64,000 nt of DNA from Planctomycetota bacterium (GCA_016873095.1 VGYC01000005.1:1-64000), one strand, 5' to 3'. Shown: positions 24,505-32,993, numbered from the stretch's first letter. Made by a program: numbers and translations. The notes: generated from the sequence alone by a model not told the origin.

Positions 24505-25851
24505 ATGGCTGTCGAACCGCTGCACACGCCTGCCGATGACCCGACGGCGCTGGAGCCACCGACACGGGTGCGCTACGGCGTTCTCGGCTTTCTCGGGGCG
24601 ATGACCTTCATTCTGTACCTCGACCGCGTCTGCATCGGTCAGGCCACCAGGTCGATTCAGGAAGAGCTTGGCATCGACAACTTCGAGATGACGTTCATCA
24701 ATACGGCCTTCATTCTCGCTTATGCCGTGTTCGAGCCGACGACGGGCCGCTGGGGCGATCGCTACGGGGCGCGCGGCGTGCTGACGCGCATCGTCGTGTG
24801 GTGGTCGTTGTTCACGGTACTGACCGGAGCCGCCTGGAATTTCTGGGTGCTGCTGGTGATCCGTTTTTTGTTCGGGGCCGGCGAGGCGGGAGCGTTGCCG
24901 AACTCAGCGCTGGTGACGCGCAAGTGGTTTCCGGAGTCCATGCGGGCATCTGCGCAGGGCTTCATTACCACGGCCATGCTGATTGGCGGCGCCGTCTCGC
25001 CGATTGCCGCAGCGGCGCTGATCGAGGTTGTCGGCTGGCGCGGCTCATTTGTTGTCTTCGGTGTCATCGGCGCCATCTGGGCTGCGGCGTTCTATTACTG
25101 GTTTCGCGACAATCCGGCCGAGCATGCCGCCGTCAACCACGCTGAAGTCAAACTGATTCTCGGCGGCCAGGTCGTGCAGGACCATGCCCAAAGCCACGGA
25201 GCGATTCCCTGGAGACTGGTGCTGCGCAAGGCCAACCTCTGGCTCATGGGCGGGATCATGAATTGCGCCTCCGCCGTCTTTTACGTGCTCATCTTCTGGT
25301 ATCCGCGTTACCTGCAAGGGGCGCGCGCGTCCACGAACCTGGAATCCGGCCGTTTGTCGGCGATGGTGCTCGCCTTCGGAGCCGTCGGCTGCATCGTGGG
25401 AGGCCCGCTGGCGGATTGGAGGCTGCGCGCCACAGGCGACTTTCGCCGCGCTTACCGGGACCTGAGCTGCTTTGCCTTCGCCGTTGCCGCCATCGCCCTG
25501 TTCGTCGCGTTGCAGACGGACAACCTGCTACTGTCCGCAGTCTACACCGGGCTGGCCTTCTTTTTCATGCAAACCGCGTTGCCGTCGTGGTGGGCAACCG
25601 TCACCAAGATCAGCGGCAAGCACGTGGGCGCGCTCTTCGGCCTGATGAACGCACTCGGGGCCGCCGCTGCCATTGCTGCGCAAACATTTTTTGGAACGAT
25701 GGCCGACGTCATGAAGGACCTTGGCTACACCGGACGCGAGCAATGGGACCCGGGGTTTTACGTATATGTCGGCATCCTGGTCGTCGGTAGCATCCTGTGG
25801 TTCTTCGTCGATCCGCGCAAATCATTGGCGGACGACAACCCCGCCGGCTAG
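24505..25851 (+). CDS. MFS transporter, anion:cation symporter type
   Basis: A 448-residue transporter with about 12 helices. The N-terminal FLGAMTFILYLDRVCIGQAT matches the ACS subgroup (hexuronate/glucarate-type carriers), where YLDRV is frequent. GRWGDRYGARGVLTR is the loop 2-3 MFS motif, and RFLFGAGEAGALPNSALVTR follows. GWRGSFVVFGVIGAIWAAAF is typical of the end of the N-half. The substrate is probably an organic anion or sugar acid, consistent with the KDG kinase elsewhere in the window, though that link is speculative. Its last 30 bp overlap the convergent aminotransferase gene. Confidence 0.9.
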   Translation: MAVEPLHTPADDPTALEPPTRVRYGVLGFLGAMTFILYLDRVCIGQATRSIQEELGIDNFEMTFINTAFILAYAVFEPTTGRWGDRYGARGVLTRIVVWWSLFTVLTGAAWNFWVLLVIRFLFGAGEAGALPNSALVTRKWFPESMRASAQGFITTAMLIGGAVSPIAAAALIEVVGWRGSFVVFGVIGAIWAAAFYYWFRDNPAEHAAVNHAEVKLILGGQVVQDHAQSHGAIPWRLVLRKANLWLMGGIMNCASAVFYVLIFWYPRYLQGARASTNLESGRLSAMVLAFGAVGCIVGGPLADWRLRATGDFRRAYRDLSCFAFAVAAIALFVALQTDNLLLSAVYTGLAFFFMQTALPSWWATVTKISGKHVGALFGLMNALGAAAAIAAQTFFGTMADVMKDLGYTGREQWDPGFYVYVGILVVGSILWFFVDPRKSLADDNPAG

Positions 25852-27021
25852 CCGGAGTGCCGTTGCCAGCCGGTCGATCTCCTCACGGGTGTTATAGAAG
25901 TGCGTTGACACGCGCAGCAAGTAACCGTCGGGCCGCTCCACGACGGGAATCTCGATTCGGCTCTTGTCCCAGAGTTCGCAACGCAGCGCCAGCGGATCGA
26001 TGCCGGCCGGCAGCCGAAATGCCGTGAGGAATCCCGAAAGCCGCGGATTGGCCGGCGTGACCGGCTGCAAACCGAGTTCGGCGCCAATTCGGCTGCGCAC
26101 GCAAGCCGCCAACTCCGCATTCCGCGCACGAATGTTCTGCCGGCCCAGTCGTTCTTGAAAGGCAATGGCCGTGGGCACGGCCAGCCAGGGGCACGGATCA
26201 CGCGTCCCCTCGAACTCGAGGCGGCGGATGCGCGGCGTCGTGCCAAACTCGTCCGGCTCATCCAAACAGTCCGGACGCGCGTGCCAGCCCCAGCTCACCT
26301 GCAACGGAGATAGCCGGTCCTCGTTGCCGGCGCCGATGTAGAGAAATCCGCTTCCGGTAGGGGCAAGCAGCCACTTGTGGCCGTTGCCGCCATAGAAGTC
26401 GCAGCCCAGCGCATCGAGTTCGAGGTCGATCATGGCTGGCGCGTGGGCGCCGTCCACCACGGTGAGAATGCCGTGTCGCCGCGCTTCGCGGCACATCTCC
26501 TGAGCCGGCAGCACCAGCCCCGTCGGCGACAGCACATGGCTGAAGAACAGCAGGCGCGTGCGCGGCGTCATGGCCGCGCGGAAAGCAGCCACGATCTCGC
26601 CGGGATCCTCGGCACGTACCGGCACCGGAAAGGTGCGCAGCGTCAATCCTTGCCGCTGCGCGGCGCGTTCCCAGCACCACTGCATGGCCAGGTATTCATG
26701 ATCCGTGAGCAGGATCTCGCCCGGCGCGGCCAGCGTCAGGCCGGCGGCCACGATGTTCATCGCCGCCGTCACGTTAGCGCTGAAGACCAGGCGGCGCGGA
26801 CTGGCGCCAAGGAATCGGCCGAACTCCTCGCGAGCCTGCCAGAGCAAGCCCGGCGCGAGCCGCAGGAAGAAGTCCATCGGCTCCTCGGCAAGCCGTTGAC
26901 GCAACTGCGTCACGCGTTCGAACACCGGCCGCGACCACGGACCAAACGACCCCGTGTTGAGGTTCGCCACCTCCGGATCAAGCAGCATATCGCGGCGGGC
27001 TTGTTGCCAGGTGTCGCTCAT
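25822..27021 (-). CDS. class V PLP-dependent aminotransferase, isopenicillin N epimerase-like
   Basis: A 399-residue cytoplasmic PLP enzyme. The cofactor Lys lies in GNGHKWLLAPTGSGFLY near residue 213. DGAHAPAMIDLELD upstream is the usual Asp stretch that contacts the pyridine nitrogen. LNTGSFGPWSRPVFE and ANVTAAMNIVAAGL match the CefD/isopenicillin N epimerase-like subgroup. The reaction is not fixed by sequence. The DUF1802 gene ends 3 bp before this start, so the two genes form an operon. It converges on the MFS carrier with a 30-bp overlap, which is unusual but within normal limits for a compact genome. Confidence 0.9.
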   Translation of the reverse strand: MSDTWQQARRDMLLDPEVANLNTGSFGPWSRPVFERVTQLRQRLAEEPMDFFLRLAPGLLWQAREEFGRFLGASPRRLVFSANVTAAMNIVAAGLTLAAPGEILLTDHEYLAMQWCWERAAQRQGLTLRTFPVPVRAEDPGEIVAAFRAAMTPRTRLLFFSHVLSPTGLVLPAQEMCREARRHGILTVVDGAHAPAMIDLELDALGCDFYGGNGHKWLLAPTGSGFLYIGAGNEDRLSPLQVSWGWHARPDCLDEPDEFGTTPRIRRLEFEGTRDPCPWLAVPTAIAFQERLGRQNIRARNAELAACVRSRIGAELGLQPVTPANPRLSGFLTAFRLPAGIDPLALRCELWDKSRIEIPVVERPDGYLLRVSTHFYNTREEIDRLATALRLAGGVVVRQ

Positions 27022-27024
27022 GAT

Positions 27025-27591
27025 TCACGCCAGCGCCACGGGATTCAGCAGCACGTCGAGACTGCGATGCAGGTCTTCCATGGCAGCGTCGCTCAGCACC
27101 GGCATGGCACCTTCTGTGGACAGGTCGCGATCGAGGTCGACCCAGCTACGGCAGCCGTGGTAGGCAGGCGATTCGGGAATATCGTGAGTGGCGGCGCGAT
27201 AAACGCGCACGGGCATGACATGCAGTCCCGGTGCGCGGTACTCGAAACGCTTGCGGACAGTCTCGTCCGACCAGATGTGCAGATGGGCGAGCAGCATGGC
27301 TCGCACCAGATCGTTGACGAGATAGACCCCCGTCACCTCGGCAAAGTGACTCAGGCGGATCGTACCCAGCGGCGGCCTGTCGCTCTCGACTTGCGCGAGG
27401 ATCGGCAGGGCGTCCGGGCGGATGCCATCGCGTTGCTGATGCGTGTAGGTGGGATACAGCCAGAAGCGCGCGTGCTCGAGTTGAAACGCGCCGACCGTCT
27501 CGGCGACGCCGCCCTTGCGGATAATCAGCGCCTGCCGGCCCTCGGCGAGCGCCTGGCACACGACGGCCCATTCCTTGAAGGCTTGCTTCAT
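27025..27591 (-). CDS. DUF1802 family protein
   Basis: A 188-residue protein of the DUF1802 family: FKEWAVVCQALAEGRQALII, RKGGVAETVGAFQLEHARFW, LYPTYTHQQ. It is probably cytoplasmic, with no known biochemical function. The stop precedes the aminotransferase start by 3 bp, so it is probably the first gene of that two-gene operon. The upstream 220 bp hold the sigma-54 promoter of the divergent binding-protein gene. Confidence 0.88.
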   Translation of the reverse strand: MKQAFKEWAVVCQALAEGRQALIIRKGGVAETVGAFQLEHARFWLYPTYTHQQRDGIRPDALPILAQVESDRPPLGTIRLSHFAEVTGVYLVNDLVRAMLLAHLHIWSDETVRKRFEYRAPGLHVMPVRVYRAATHDIPESPAYHGCRSWVDLDRDLSTEGAMPVLSDAAMEDLHRSLDVLLNPVALA

Positions 27592-27740
27592 CGACCTCTC
27601 ACAATTCCGGGCAGGCGGTTTGCCGGTTATCTTAGCTCAAAGGCACGCCAGGGAAAAGAAAAGCATCTGGCCCCCCTCGCGCAACTTTTTGCCAGGTGAG
27701 CGGCGCGCAATTGCCTGGCCGCCTCCCCTCCAAGATTGAA

Positions 27741-27766
27741 AAAACCGCGGAAAACACGCGGCTTTT
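27741..27766. other. small A/T-flanked hairpin
   Basis: CCGCG and CGCGG pair around a 7-nt loop, flanked by AAAA on the left and CTTTT on the right. No gene ends here, so a classic terminator is unlikely. It lies just upstream of the sigma-54 promoter, where an activator site would be expected, but no specific binding site can be named. Confidence 0.35.
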
Positions 27767-27770
27767 GCTC

Positions 27771-27786
27771 TGGCACGCAGATTGCT
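27771..27786 (+). promoter_or_regulatory. sigma-54 (RpoN) promoter
   Basis: TGGCACGCAGATTGCT matches the sigma-54 consensus TGGCACG-N4-TTGCW completely, with GG and GC 10 bp apart. The start would fall near 27797, about 20 nt before the ATG at 27816. Transcription should need an AAA+ enhancer-binding activator; none is encoded nearby. Confidence 0.75.
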
Positions 27787-27815
27787 CAATTGGCTGACTA
27801 CAAGGGGAGTGCATC

Positions 27816-28763
27816 ATGGCAACAATCTTGTTACGAACCGGGCTGGCGATCTTCTGGGCATCGTTCGGCGTGAGCGGCGCCCCTGCGCAGGACAGCGGGG
27901 CCGCGAAGAAGCCAATCCACATCGGCATGGTGCGGAGTTTCCTCGGCGATGACAGGCCCAAGCTTGCATACCTATGGGACGGTCCAAAGAAGCTCAAGGT
28001 GCTCGGCAAGCTGTTCGGCGATTTTGTGCGTGAACAGACCGGCATCGACGGCAAGCTGGTACTGGGGGGCGACTATCGCCGGGTCGCCCGCCTGCTGGAC
28101 AAGAAGCAAATCGACGTCGGCATCATGCACGGTTTCGAGTTTGCCTGGGCCCAGCGAGAGTTTCCTGAGTTGCAGCCGTTGCTGATCGCGATCTACCGGG
28201 ACCGCAGCTTGAGCGCGCACCTGGTGGTGCGCCACGACTGCCCGGCGACAAGCGTCGCCGACCTCAAGGGTGGCGCGCTGGCGTTGCCTATGCGCACCAA
28301 GGGGCACTGCCGATTGTTTCTGGAGCGGCTCTGCCAGGCCGCCGGCGCTGCCGAACCGAAGTCCCACTTCAATGTCATGGAACGCTGCGCAAACGTTCGC
28401 GCCGCGCTGGATGAGCTTGTGCAAGGCAGCGTCGATGCGGCGGTGGCGGACGGCGAGTTCCTGCAAAGCTACGCGCAGCTAAAGCCCGGCTGTTTCGAGA
28501 AATTGCGCATCCTCGCCCAGTCGGAGACGTTTCCGGCGGCAGTGCTCGTGCATCGTCCCGGAGTCATCGACCCACAAACGCTGCGGACCTTTCGCGATGG
28601 ACTGATCAAAGCGCATCGATCCATCACCGGGCGCGACCGCATGCTCATGTTCAAGATCGGCGCTTTCGAGATACCGCCGGTCGACTATGACGAACAACTT
28701 GCCGATATCCGGAGCGCCTATCCGCCGCCCGGCGCAATCACTCTCGTTGGCGCCAACAAGTAG
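27816..28763 (+). CDS. PhnD-like periplasmic substrate-binding protein
   Basis: A 315-residue exported protein with signal peptide MATILLRTGLAIFWASFGVSGAPA. It matches the phosphate/phosphite/phosphonate binding-protein (PhnD) fold, with IHIGMVRSFLGDDRPK, then DYRRVARLLDKKQIDVGIMH, then HLVVRHDCPATSVADLKGGA, and SVDAAVADGEFL. No permease or ATPase gene is adjacent, so it may serve as a signalling or orphan binding protein. Its promoter is sigma-54-type, which suggests nutrient-stress control. An octamer repeat separates it from the vWA gene, about 135 bp downstream; co-transcription is possible. Confidence 0.88.
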   Translation: MATILLRTGLAIFWASFGVSGAPAQDSGAAKKPIHIGMVRSFLGDDRPKLAYLWDGPKKLKVLGKLFGDFVREQTGIDGKLVLGGDYRRVARLLDKKQIDVGIMHGFEFAWAQREFPELQPLLIAIYRDRSLSAHLVVRHDCPATSVADLKGGALALPMRTKGHCRLFLERLCQAAGAAEPKSHFNVMERCANVRAALDELVQGSVDAAVADGEFLQSYAQLKPGCFEKLRILAQSETFPAAVLVHRPGVIDPQTLRTFRDGLIKAHRSITGRDRMLMFKIGAFEIPPVDYDEQLADIRSAYPPPGAITLVGANK

Positions 28764-28764
28764 C

Positions 28765-28812
28765 GTTCTCGCGTCCTCGCGTTCTCGCGTCCTCGCGTCC
28801 TCGCGTTCTCGC
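28765..28812. repeat. 8-bp tandem repeat, six copies
   Basis: The unit GTYCTCGC occurs six times without interruption, immediately after the binding-protein stop codon. The variable base is T or C. Flanking TAGC appears at both ends. It lies outside any reading frame, so copy changes would alter only the spacer. Confidence 0.92.
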
Positions 28813-28899
28813 TAGCGGCCGCATTCTTGTTGAACTTCACCTGGCAATTGTTATGATGCGAGACATCGAGGCCCCAAACTGGAGAGGGAGATCCGCATC

Positions 28900-29739
28900 A
28901 TGCCCTATGCCGCCGAAATCAGCCGCACCAACCCGTCGTGCTTCCTGTTCTTGCTGGACCAGTCGGGATCGATGTCCGATACTTTTTCCGGCGGCAGCAA
29001 GAAGAAGGCCGACGGTGTGGCCGACGCCATCAACAAACTGCTGCAGACGCTGGTGCTGCGCTGCTCGAAGTCGGAAGGCGTGCGCGATTATTATCATGTC
29101 GGCGTCATCGGCTACGGCAAGAAGGTCGGTCCGGCGCTGGGCGGCAACCTGGCCGGCTTCGGGCTGGTCCCCATCAAGGTAATCGCCGACAACCCATTAC
29201 GCATCGAACAGCGCACACGCCACAGTGACGACGGCGCCGGCGGCATCCTTACCCAGACAGTCAAATTCCCCGTCTGGTTCGAGCCGGTCGCCCACGGCCA
29301 GACGCCGATGTGCGAGGCCTTCGACCAGGCCTGGCACCTGGTCAGCGCGTTCATCGTCCAGTTTCCAGGCTGCTACCCGCCCATGATCGTCAATATCACC
29401 GACGGCGAGGCGAGCGACGGCGACCCGACGCCGCGCGCGGGCATGGTCCGGGACCTGGCCAGCACGGACGGCAACGTGCTGCTGTTCAACGTGCATATTT
29501 CCGCGTCGGCCAGCCAGCCAATCTTGTATCCAGACCGGGAAGCGTCCTTGCCGGACGAATTCGCGCGGTTCCTGTTCCGGATATCGAGCCCACTGCCGCC
29601 GGCGATGCTGCAAGCTGCCCGTCGCGACGGGCAAGCGGTCAGCGACGCCAGTCGCGGCTTCGTCTTCAACGCCGACCTGGTGTCGCTGATCAAGTTTCTC
29701 GACATCGGCACGCGTGTATCCGACAAAAACCTACGCTAG
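28900..29739 (+). CDS. vWA domain-containing protein (TerY-like)
   Basis: A 279-residue cytoplasmic protein with a von Willebrand factor A fold. The metal-ion-dependent adhesion site is DQSGSMS near residue 20, with the Thr/Asp pair supplied by VNITDGEASDGD near residue 165. HVGVIGYG and QTPMCEAFDQAWHLV lie between. The C-terminal half has no added domain. In TerY-P systems a TerY-type vWA protein works with a PP2C phosphatase and a kinase; the next two genes here fit that pattern. GGGAGA precedes the ATG. The stop is 11 bp before the phosphatase gene. Confidence 0.9.
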   Translation: MPYAAEISRTNPSCFLFLLDQSGSMSDTFSGGSKKKADGVADAINKLLQTLVLRCSKSEGVRDYYHVGVIGYGKKVGPALGGNLAGFGLVPIKVIADNPLRIEQRTRHSDDGAGGILTQTVKFPVWFEPVAHGQTPMCEAFDQAWHLVSAFIVQFPGCYPPMIVNITDGEASDGDPTPRAGMVRDLASTDGNVLLFNVHISASASQPILYPDREASLPDEFARFLFRISSPLPPAMLQAARRDGQAVSDASRGFVFNADLVSLIKFLDIGTRVSDKNLR

Positions 29740-29750
29740 CCGGGAGGATC

Positions 29751-30491
29751 ATGGAAGCGCGATCCGTGTGGCTCCCCAAGCGGGGGCATTCGCTGGATGA
29801 ATACGAGGATGCCGGCGCAGCCGATCCGGCGCTGGGCCGTTTCGCCATCGCCGACGGCGCCACGGAAAGCTCCTTTGCCGGCCCGTGGGCCCGCCTGCTG
29901 GCGGACGGCTTCGTCAGCGCCGCCGGGCCGCAACCCGGCCGCTGGTCCGACTGGCTGCCAGCGCTTCAACAGCGCTGGCTGGAACAGTTTCGCGACAAGG
30001 AGCTGGCCTGGTATGCGGAGGCAAAGCTGGAAGACGGCGCTTTCGCCACGTTTCTAGGCCTGACACTCTGCGCGCCGACGGGTTTCTTTATGGAGCGCAG
30101 GAAATGGCACGCCGTGGCCGTCGGCGATGGCTGCCTGTTCCAGGTTCGCGACAACGAACTTTATCGACCGTTCCCGATCGAACGCGCCGAGGATTTCGGC
30201 AACACGCCCTGGCTGATCGGTTCGCGCAACGATTCGTCGAAGAGCCTGCGACAAAAGGAGCTGCGCGCCAAGGGCGACTGGCGGACGGGCGACTGCTTCT
30301 GGCTCATGACCGACGCTCTGGCGCAGTGGTTTCTTACCGACATCGAGGCTTGCGGCACACCCTGGACCAAGCTCGAGGCGGTCCTGGGCAGCGACGATTC
30401 CCAGGAACGGTTCGCGGACTGGGTCGAGGATCAACGCGATCGGCAGGCGCTTAAGAATGACGATGTCACGTTGATTGTCGTCAACGTGTAA
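29751..30491 (+). CDS. PP2C-type protein phosphatase
   Basis: A 246-residue soluble protein of the PP2C/SpoIIE phosphatase group. The metal-binding motifs are AIADGATESSFAGPWA (the Asp-Gly motif near residue 27), AVAVGDGCLFQVRDNE near residue 122, and KNDDVTLIVV near the end. GDCFWLMTDALAQWFL carries the Asp of another metal motif. It would remove phosphate from Ser/Thr residues, most simply those put on by the kinase encoded next. GGGAGG lies directly upstream of the ATG at 29751. It is the middle gene of the vWA-PP2C-kinase triad. Confidence 0.85.
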   Translation: MEARSVWLPKRGHSLDEYEDAGAADPALGRFAIADGATESSFAGPWARLLADGFVSAAGPQPGRWSDWLPALQQRWLEQFRDKELAWYAEAKLEDGAFATFLGLTLCAPTGFFMERRKWHAVAVGDGCLFQVRDNELYRPFPIERAEDFGNTPWLIGSRNDSSKSLRQKELRAKGDWRTGDCFWLMTDALAQWFLTDIEACGTPWTKLEAVLGSDDSQERFADWVEDQRDRQALKNDDVTLIVVNV

Positions 30492-30527
30492 GAGCCTGAC
30501 GTGCCTGCTGAGGGCTGCGCGACTCAT

Positions 30528-30586
30528 GTAGCAGGGAATTCCGATTCCGTGCGTGCATTTCGCACGGAATCGGAATTCCGTGCTAC
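30528..30586. repeat. inverted repeat between PP2C and kinase-WD40 genes
   Basis: Two 26-nt arms (30528-30553 and 30561-30586) pair with one mismatch around a 7-nt loop. The arm contains GGAATTCCGATTCCGTGCG, typical of Gemmata-type intergenic palindromes as I recall. It is not followed by T's, so a rho-independent terminator is unlikely. It may uncouple the kinase from the phosphatase, or act as a mobile palindrome. Confidence 0.85.
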
Positions 30587-30620
30587 CTTGACGGCGCAGC
30601 TGCCATTAGAGAGGTTCGCC

Positions 30621-30692
30621 ATGACCTGGCCGGAGAACACCGATTACAGTGAGGCCATCTAGAATCCACGCGTCAATCTGGCCGACCCGGAG
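30621..30692 (+). pseudogene. interrupted N-terminus of the kinase-WD40 gene
   Basis: An ATG at 30621, with GAGAGG upstream, opens MTWPENTDYSEAI, then TAG at 30660-30662 stops it, and the same frame resumes NPRVNLADPEL into the kinase. As I recall, related planctomycete kinases read AIQNP at this point, so the stop probably comes from CAG to TAG. The downstream gene would then use a TTG at 30693 or an ATG at 30723. Confidence 0.7.
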
Positions 30693-32960
30693 TTGCAGCA
30701 GGGCGAGGCGGTCGCCACTGCCATGGGCATGCCCATCGTCCGCTCCGGCAACTTCGCCGATGTCTACGAGGTCCGCTGTCCGTCCGGCCATGGCTACGCC
30801 GTCAAGTGCTTCACCCGCGAAGTCAAGGACCTGCAACAGCGCTACCTTGCCATCAGCGATCATCTGAACCAGGTCGCGCTGCCTTTCACCGTTGATTTCC
30901 AGTACCAGGAGAAGGGCATCCTCATCAAGGGCGGCTGGTTCCCGATCCTGAAGATGCGCTGGGTCGAGGGACTGACGCTGAACCGCTTTGTGGACGAGCA
31001 TGCGGACAAGCCACACATTCTCGAACAACTCGCGCAGATGTGGGTTAAGCTGGCGCACAAGCTTCGCAAGGCAAACATGGCCCATGCCGACCTGCAACAC
31101 GGCAACGTGATTCTCGTCTCGGGAAAGACAGCCAGTTCGTTACGGTTGCGGCTGATCGATTACGACGGCATGTTCGTGCCGGCGCTGGCGCACACGGCTT
31201 CCGGCGAGGTCGGCCATCCTAACTTCCAGCATCCCGAGCGCATCGCCCAGGGCATCTACAACGCCGAGGTGGATCGCTTCTCGCATCTGGTCATTTACAC
31301 GGCGCTGCGTTGCCTGATGGCCGGCGGCAGGACGCTCTGGCAGAAATACGACAACAGCGAGACATTGCTATTTCGCGAAGCCGACTTGAAATCGCCGGGC
31401 GCGTCCGCGGTTTTTCAGGAACTCTGGCAACACCGCGACGCGGTGACGCGCACGCTCGCCGGCCACTTGATGCTTGCCTGCAGCGGCGGCCTTGCCAGCG
31501 TGCCGCTTCTGGACGACATTATCGTCAACGGCCACCCCGTGGAATTGACGTCTCAGCAGGCGCAGGCAGTCGCCAGCTTGCTGAACACGGGGAATGGCCA
31601 CGCGGCCTCGCCACCACCGCCTCCCGATGTCTACACAGCCGCGCCCGCGGAAACGGCGCCGGTTCCGGCACAAGCCCTCGCCTATGGCGTCAAGCCACCG
31701 GAAATCACGCCGGGGAGAGAACCCCTGGAATGGCTAACTTCGGCGCGCGAGGCAACCCGTGGCCATGCCGGGCGCACGGCGACCTCAGGCCGGCCGTCTC
31801 TGGCACAGCGGCAACAGCCGAATCGCGCCCGAACGCTGCAAATTGTCGGATTCACGACCCTGGGGCTGGTCTTGCTGGCGGTCGTCGTCGCGGTGGCGCT
31901 TCGCCCTTCGAGAGAACCCGACGAGCCCGTCGCGCACGCGCCGCCGCCGCCGATCGTAGTCCCGAAACCGCCCGACGTTCCTCCAGTCAGTTTTCCCGGC
32001 GGGCACCCTGGACTATCGGCCATCGCCATCTCGCCGGACGGGAAGACGGCGGCCACCGGCGGCGGCGGCTTCATCCGGACCTGGAATACCTCGAAACGGC
32101 TCAAGCTCCGGGAACTCAAGCTAACGCGCGACGGCACGCCGTATTCCGGTCGCGGCTGGCACTCGACCAACCGCAATGTCGCCTTTCTCGCCTTCGGAAC
32201 GGACGGCAGTGAGGTCCTGGCCGGCGCCGGCATGACCCTGCTGTTGCTCAGCCCGGACTCGACCTTTCTGCACCACAGCTTGCTTCCGGGCGGCGGTCAA
32301 ATTGTGGGCGGAAGCTACTATGGTGACCCGGATGCTCCCAAGGACCGGCCCAAGCCATTTGTCTATGCCCATAGTTCCGGCAGTTTCATTCGCTGGAACT
32401 GGCAAGATACGGCGGAGGGCAAGGGCCAGGTTGCAGCGGAACTCATCAAAACAGCGTTCACGACTGATGGACACAAGGCCCTGTGTGTGGATAACGGCGG
32501 TGGATCACCGGGTGTGCATCTCTGGGACGTGAAGAACGGCATGCAACTCGAGAAGCCTCCATTATCGGGAGCGCATGTTGCGCTGACGAGCGATGGCAAG
32601 CTGGCCATGTCGAGTGCGGTTGGTTTGTCGCGAACTCTGTGTTTCTTGCCCCTGGATGAGACGTTGCCCGCTGGAACGCCACCGAGCGCGCCGCGCGTGC
32701 CTGTACCGGACGAGATCACGGGTATGGCACTATCAGCCAACGGCAACCACGCCATCGCCACGACTGCAGACGGCAAGCTGCATCTATGGCATGTGCCCAC
32801 GCGCCAGGAAGTCATGCGGATGGACATCGATCGACCCAAGACGAATTCCAGCCCGCGCTGGTGGCACACGGTCGCGTTTGCGCCCGATGGCAAGCACATC
32901 CTGCTGGGGAGCGTGACCGGTGCGCTACAATGGATAACGTTGCCCAAGAATGCTCGGTGA
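30693..32960 (+). CDS. protein kinase-like / WD40 membrane protein, N-terminus broken
   Basis: From a TTG at 30693, 755 residues. The nucleotide loop is GNFADVYEVRCPSG and the ATP Lys is in YAVKCF. The catalytic loop is HADLQHGNVIL and IDYDG is the DFG counterpart, so catalytic Asp, Asn and metal Asp are kept. After a Pro-rich linker there is one membrane helix near residue 390 (IVGFTTLGLVLLAVVVAVAL). The C-terminal half has WD40-type repeats: SAIAISPDGKTAATGGG, VHLWDVKNG, KLHLWHVPTRQEV, VAFAPDGKHILLG. It is the third gene of the vWA-PP2C-kinase triad. A TAG at 30660 interrupts the better start at 30621, so the protein is made only from a weak start or not at all. Confidence 0.8.
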   Translation: MQQGEAVATAMGMPIVRSGNFADVYEVRCPSGHGYAVKCFTREVKDLQQRYLAISDHLNQVALPFTVDFQYQEKGILIKGGWFPILKMRWVEGLTLNRFVDEHADKPHILEQLAQMWVKLAHKLRKANMAHADLQHGNVILVSGKTASSLRLRLIDYDGMFVPALAHTASGEVGHPNFQHPERIAQGIYNAEVDRFSHLVIYTALRCLMAGGRTLWQKYDNSETLLFREADLKSPGASAVFQELWQHRDAVTRTLAGHLMLACSGGLASVPLLDDIIVNGHPVELTSQQAQAVASLLNTGNGHAASPPPPPDVYTAAPAETAPVPAQALAYGVKPPEITPGREPLEWLTSAREATRGHAGRTATSGRPSLAQRQQPNRARTLQIVGFTTLGLVLLAVVVAVALRPSREPDEPVAHAPPPPIVVPKPPDVPPVSFPGGHPGLSAIAISPDGKTAATGGGGFIRTWNTSKRLKLRELKLTRDGTPYSGRGWHSTNRNVAFLAFGTDGSEVLAGAGMTLLLLSPDSTFLHHSLLPGGGQIVGGSYYGDPDAPKDRPKPFVYAHSSGSFIRWNWQDTAEGKGQVAAELIKTAFTTDGHKALCVDNGGGSPGVHLWDVKNGMQLEKPPLSGAHVALTSDGKLAMSSAVGLSRTLCFLPLDETLPAGTPPSAPRVPVPDEITGMALSANGNHAIATTADGKLHLWHVPTRQEVMRMDIDRPKTNSSPRWWHTVAFAPDGKHILLGSVTGALQWITLPKNAR

Positions 32961-32993
32961 CTCGTTCTTCACGCCGGCCAGGAAAGGAACAGC

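Noticed and set aside
27741-27766. Hairpin as a terminator of an upstream gene
   Set aside because: No gene ends there on either strand, and the stem is only five base pairs.
28765-28812. Octamer repeat as a CRISPR array
   Set aside because: Units are 8 bp with no spacers and no cas genes are present.
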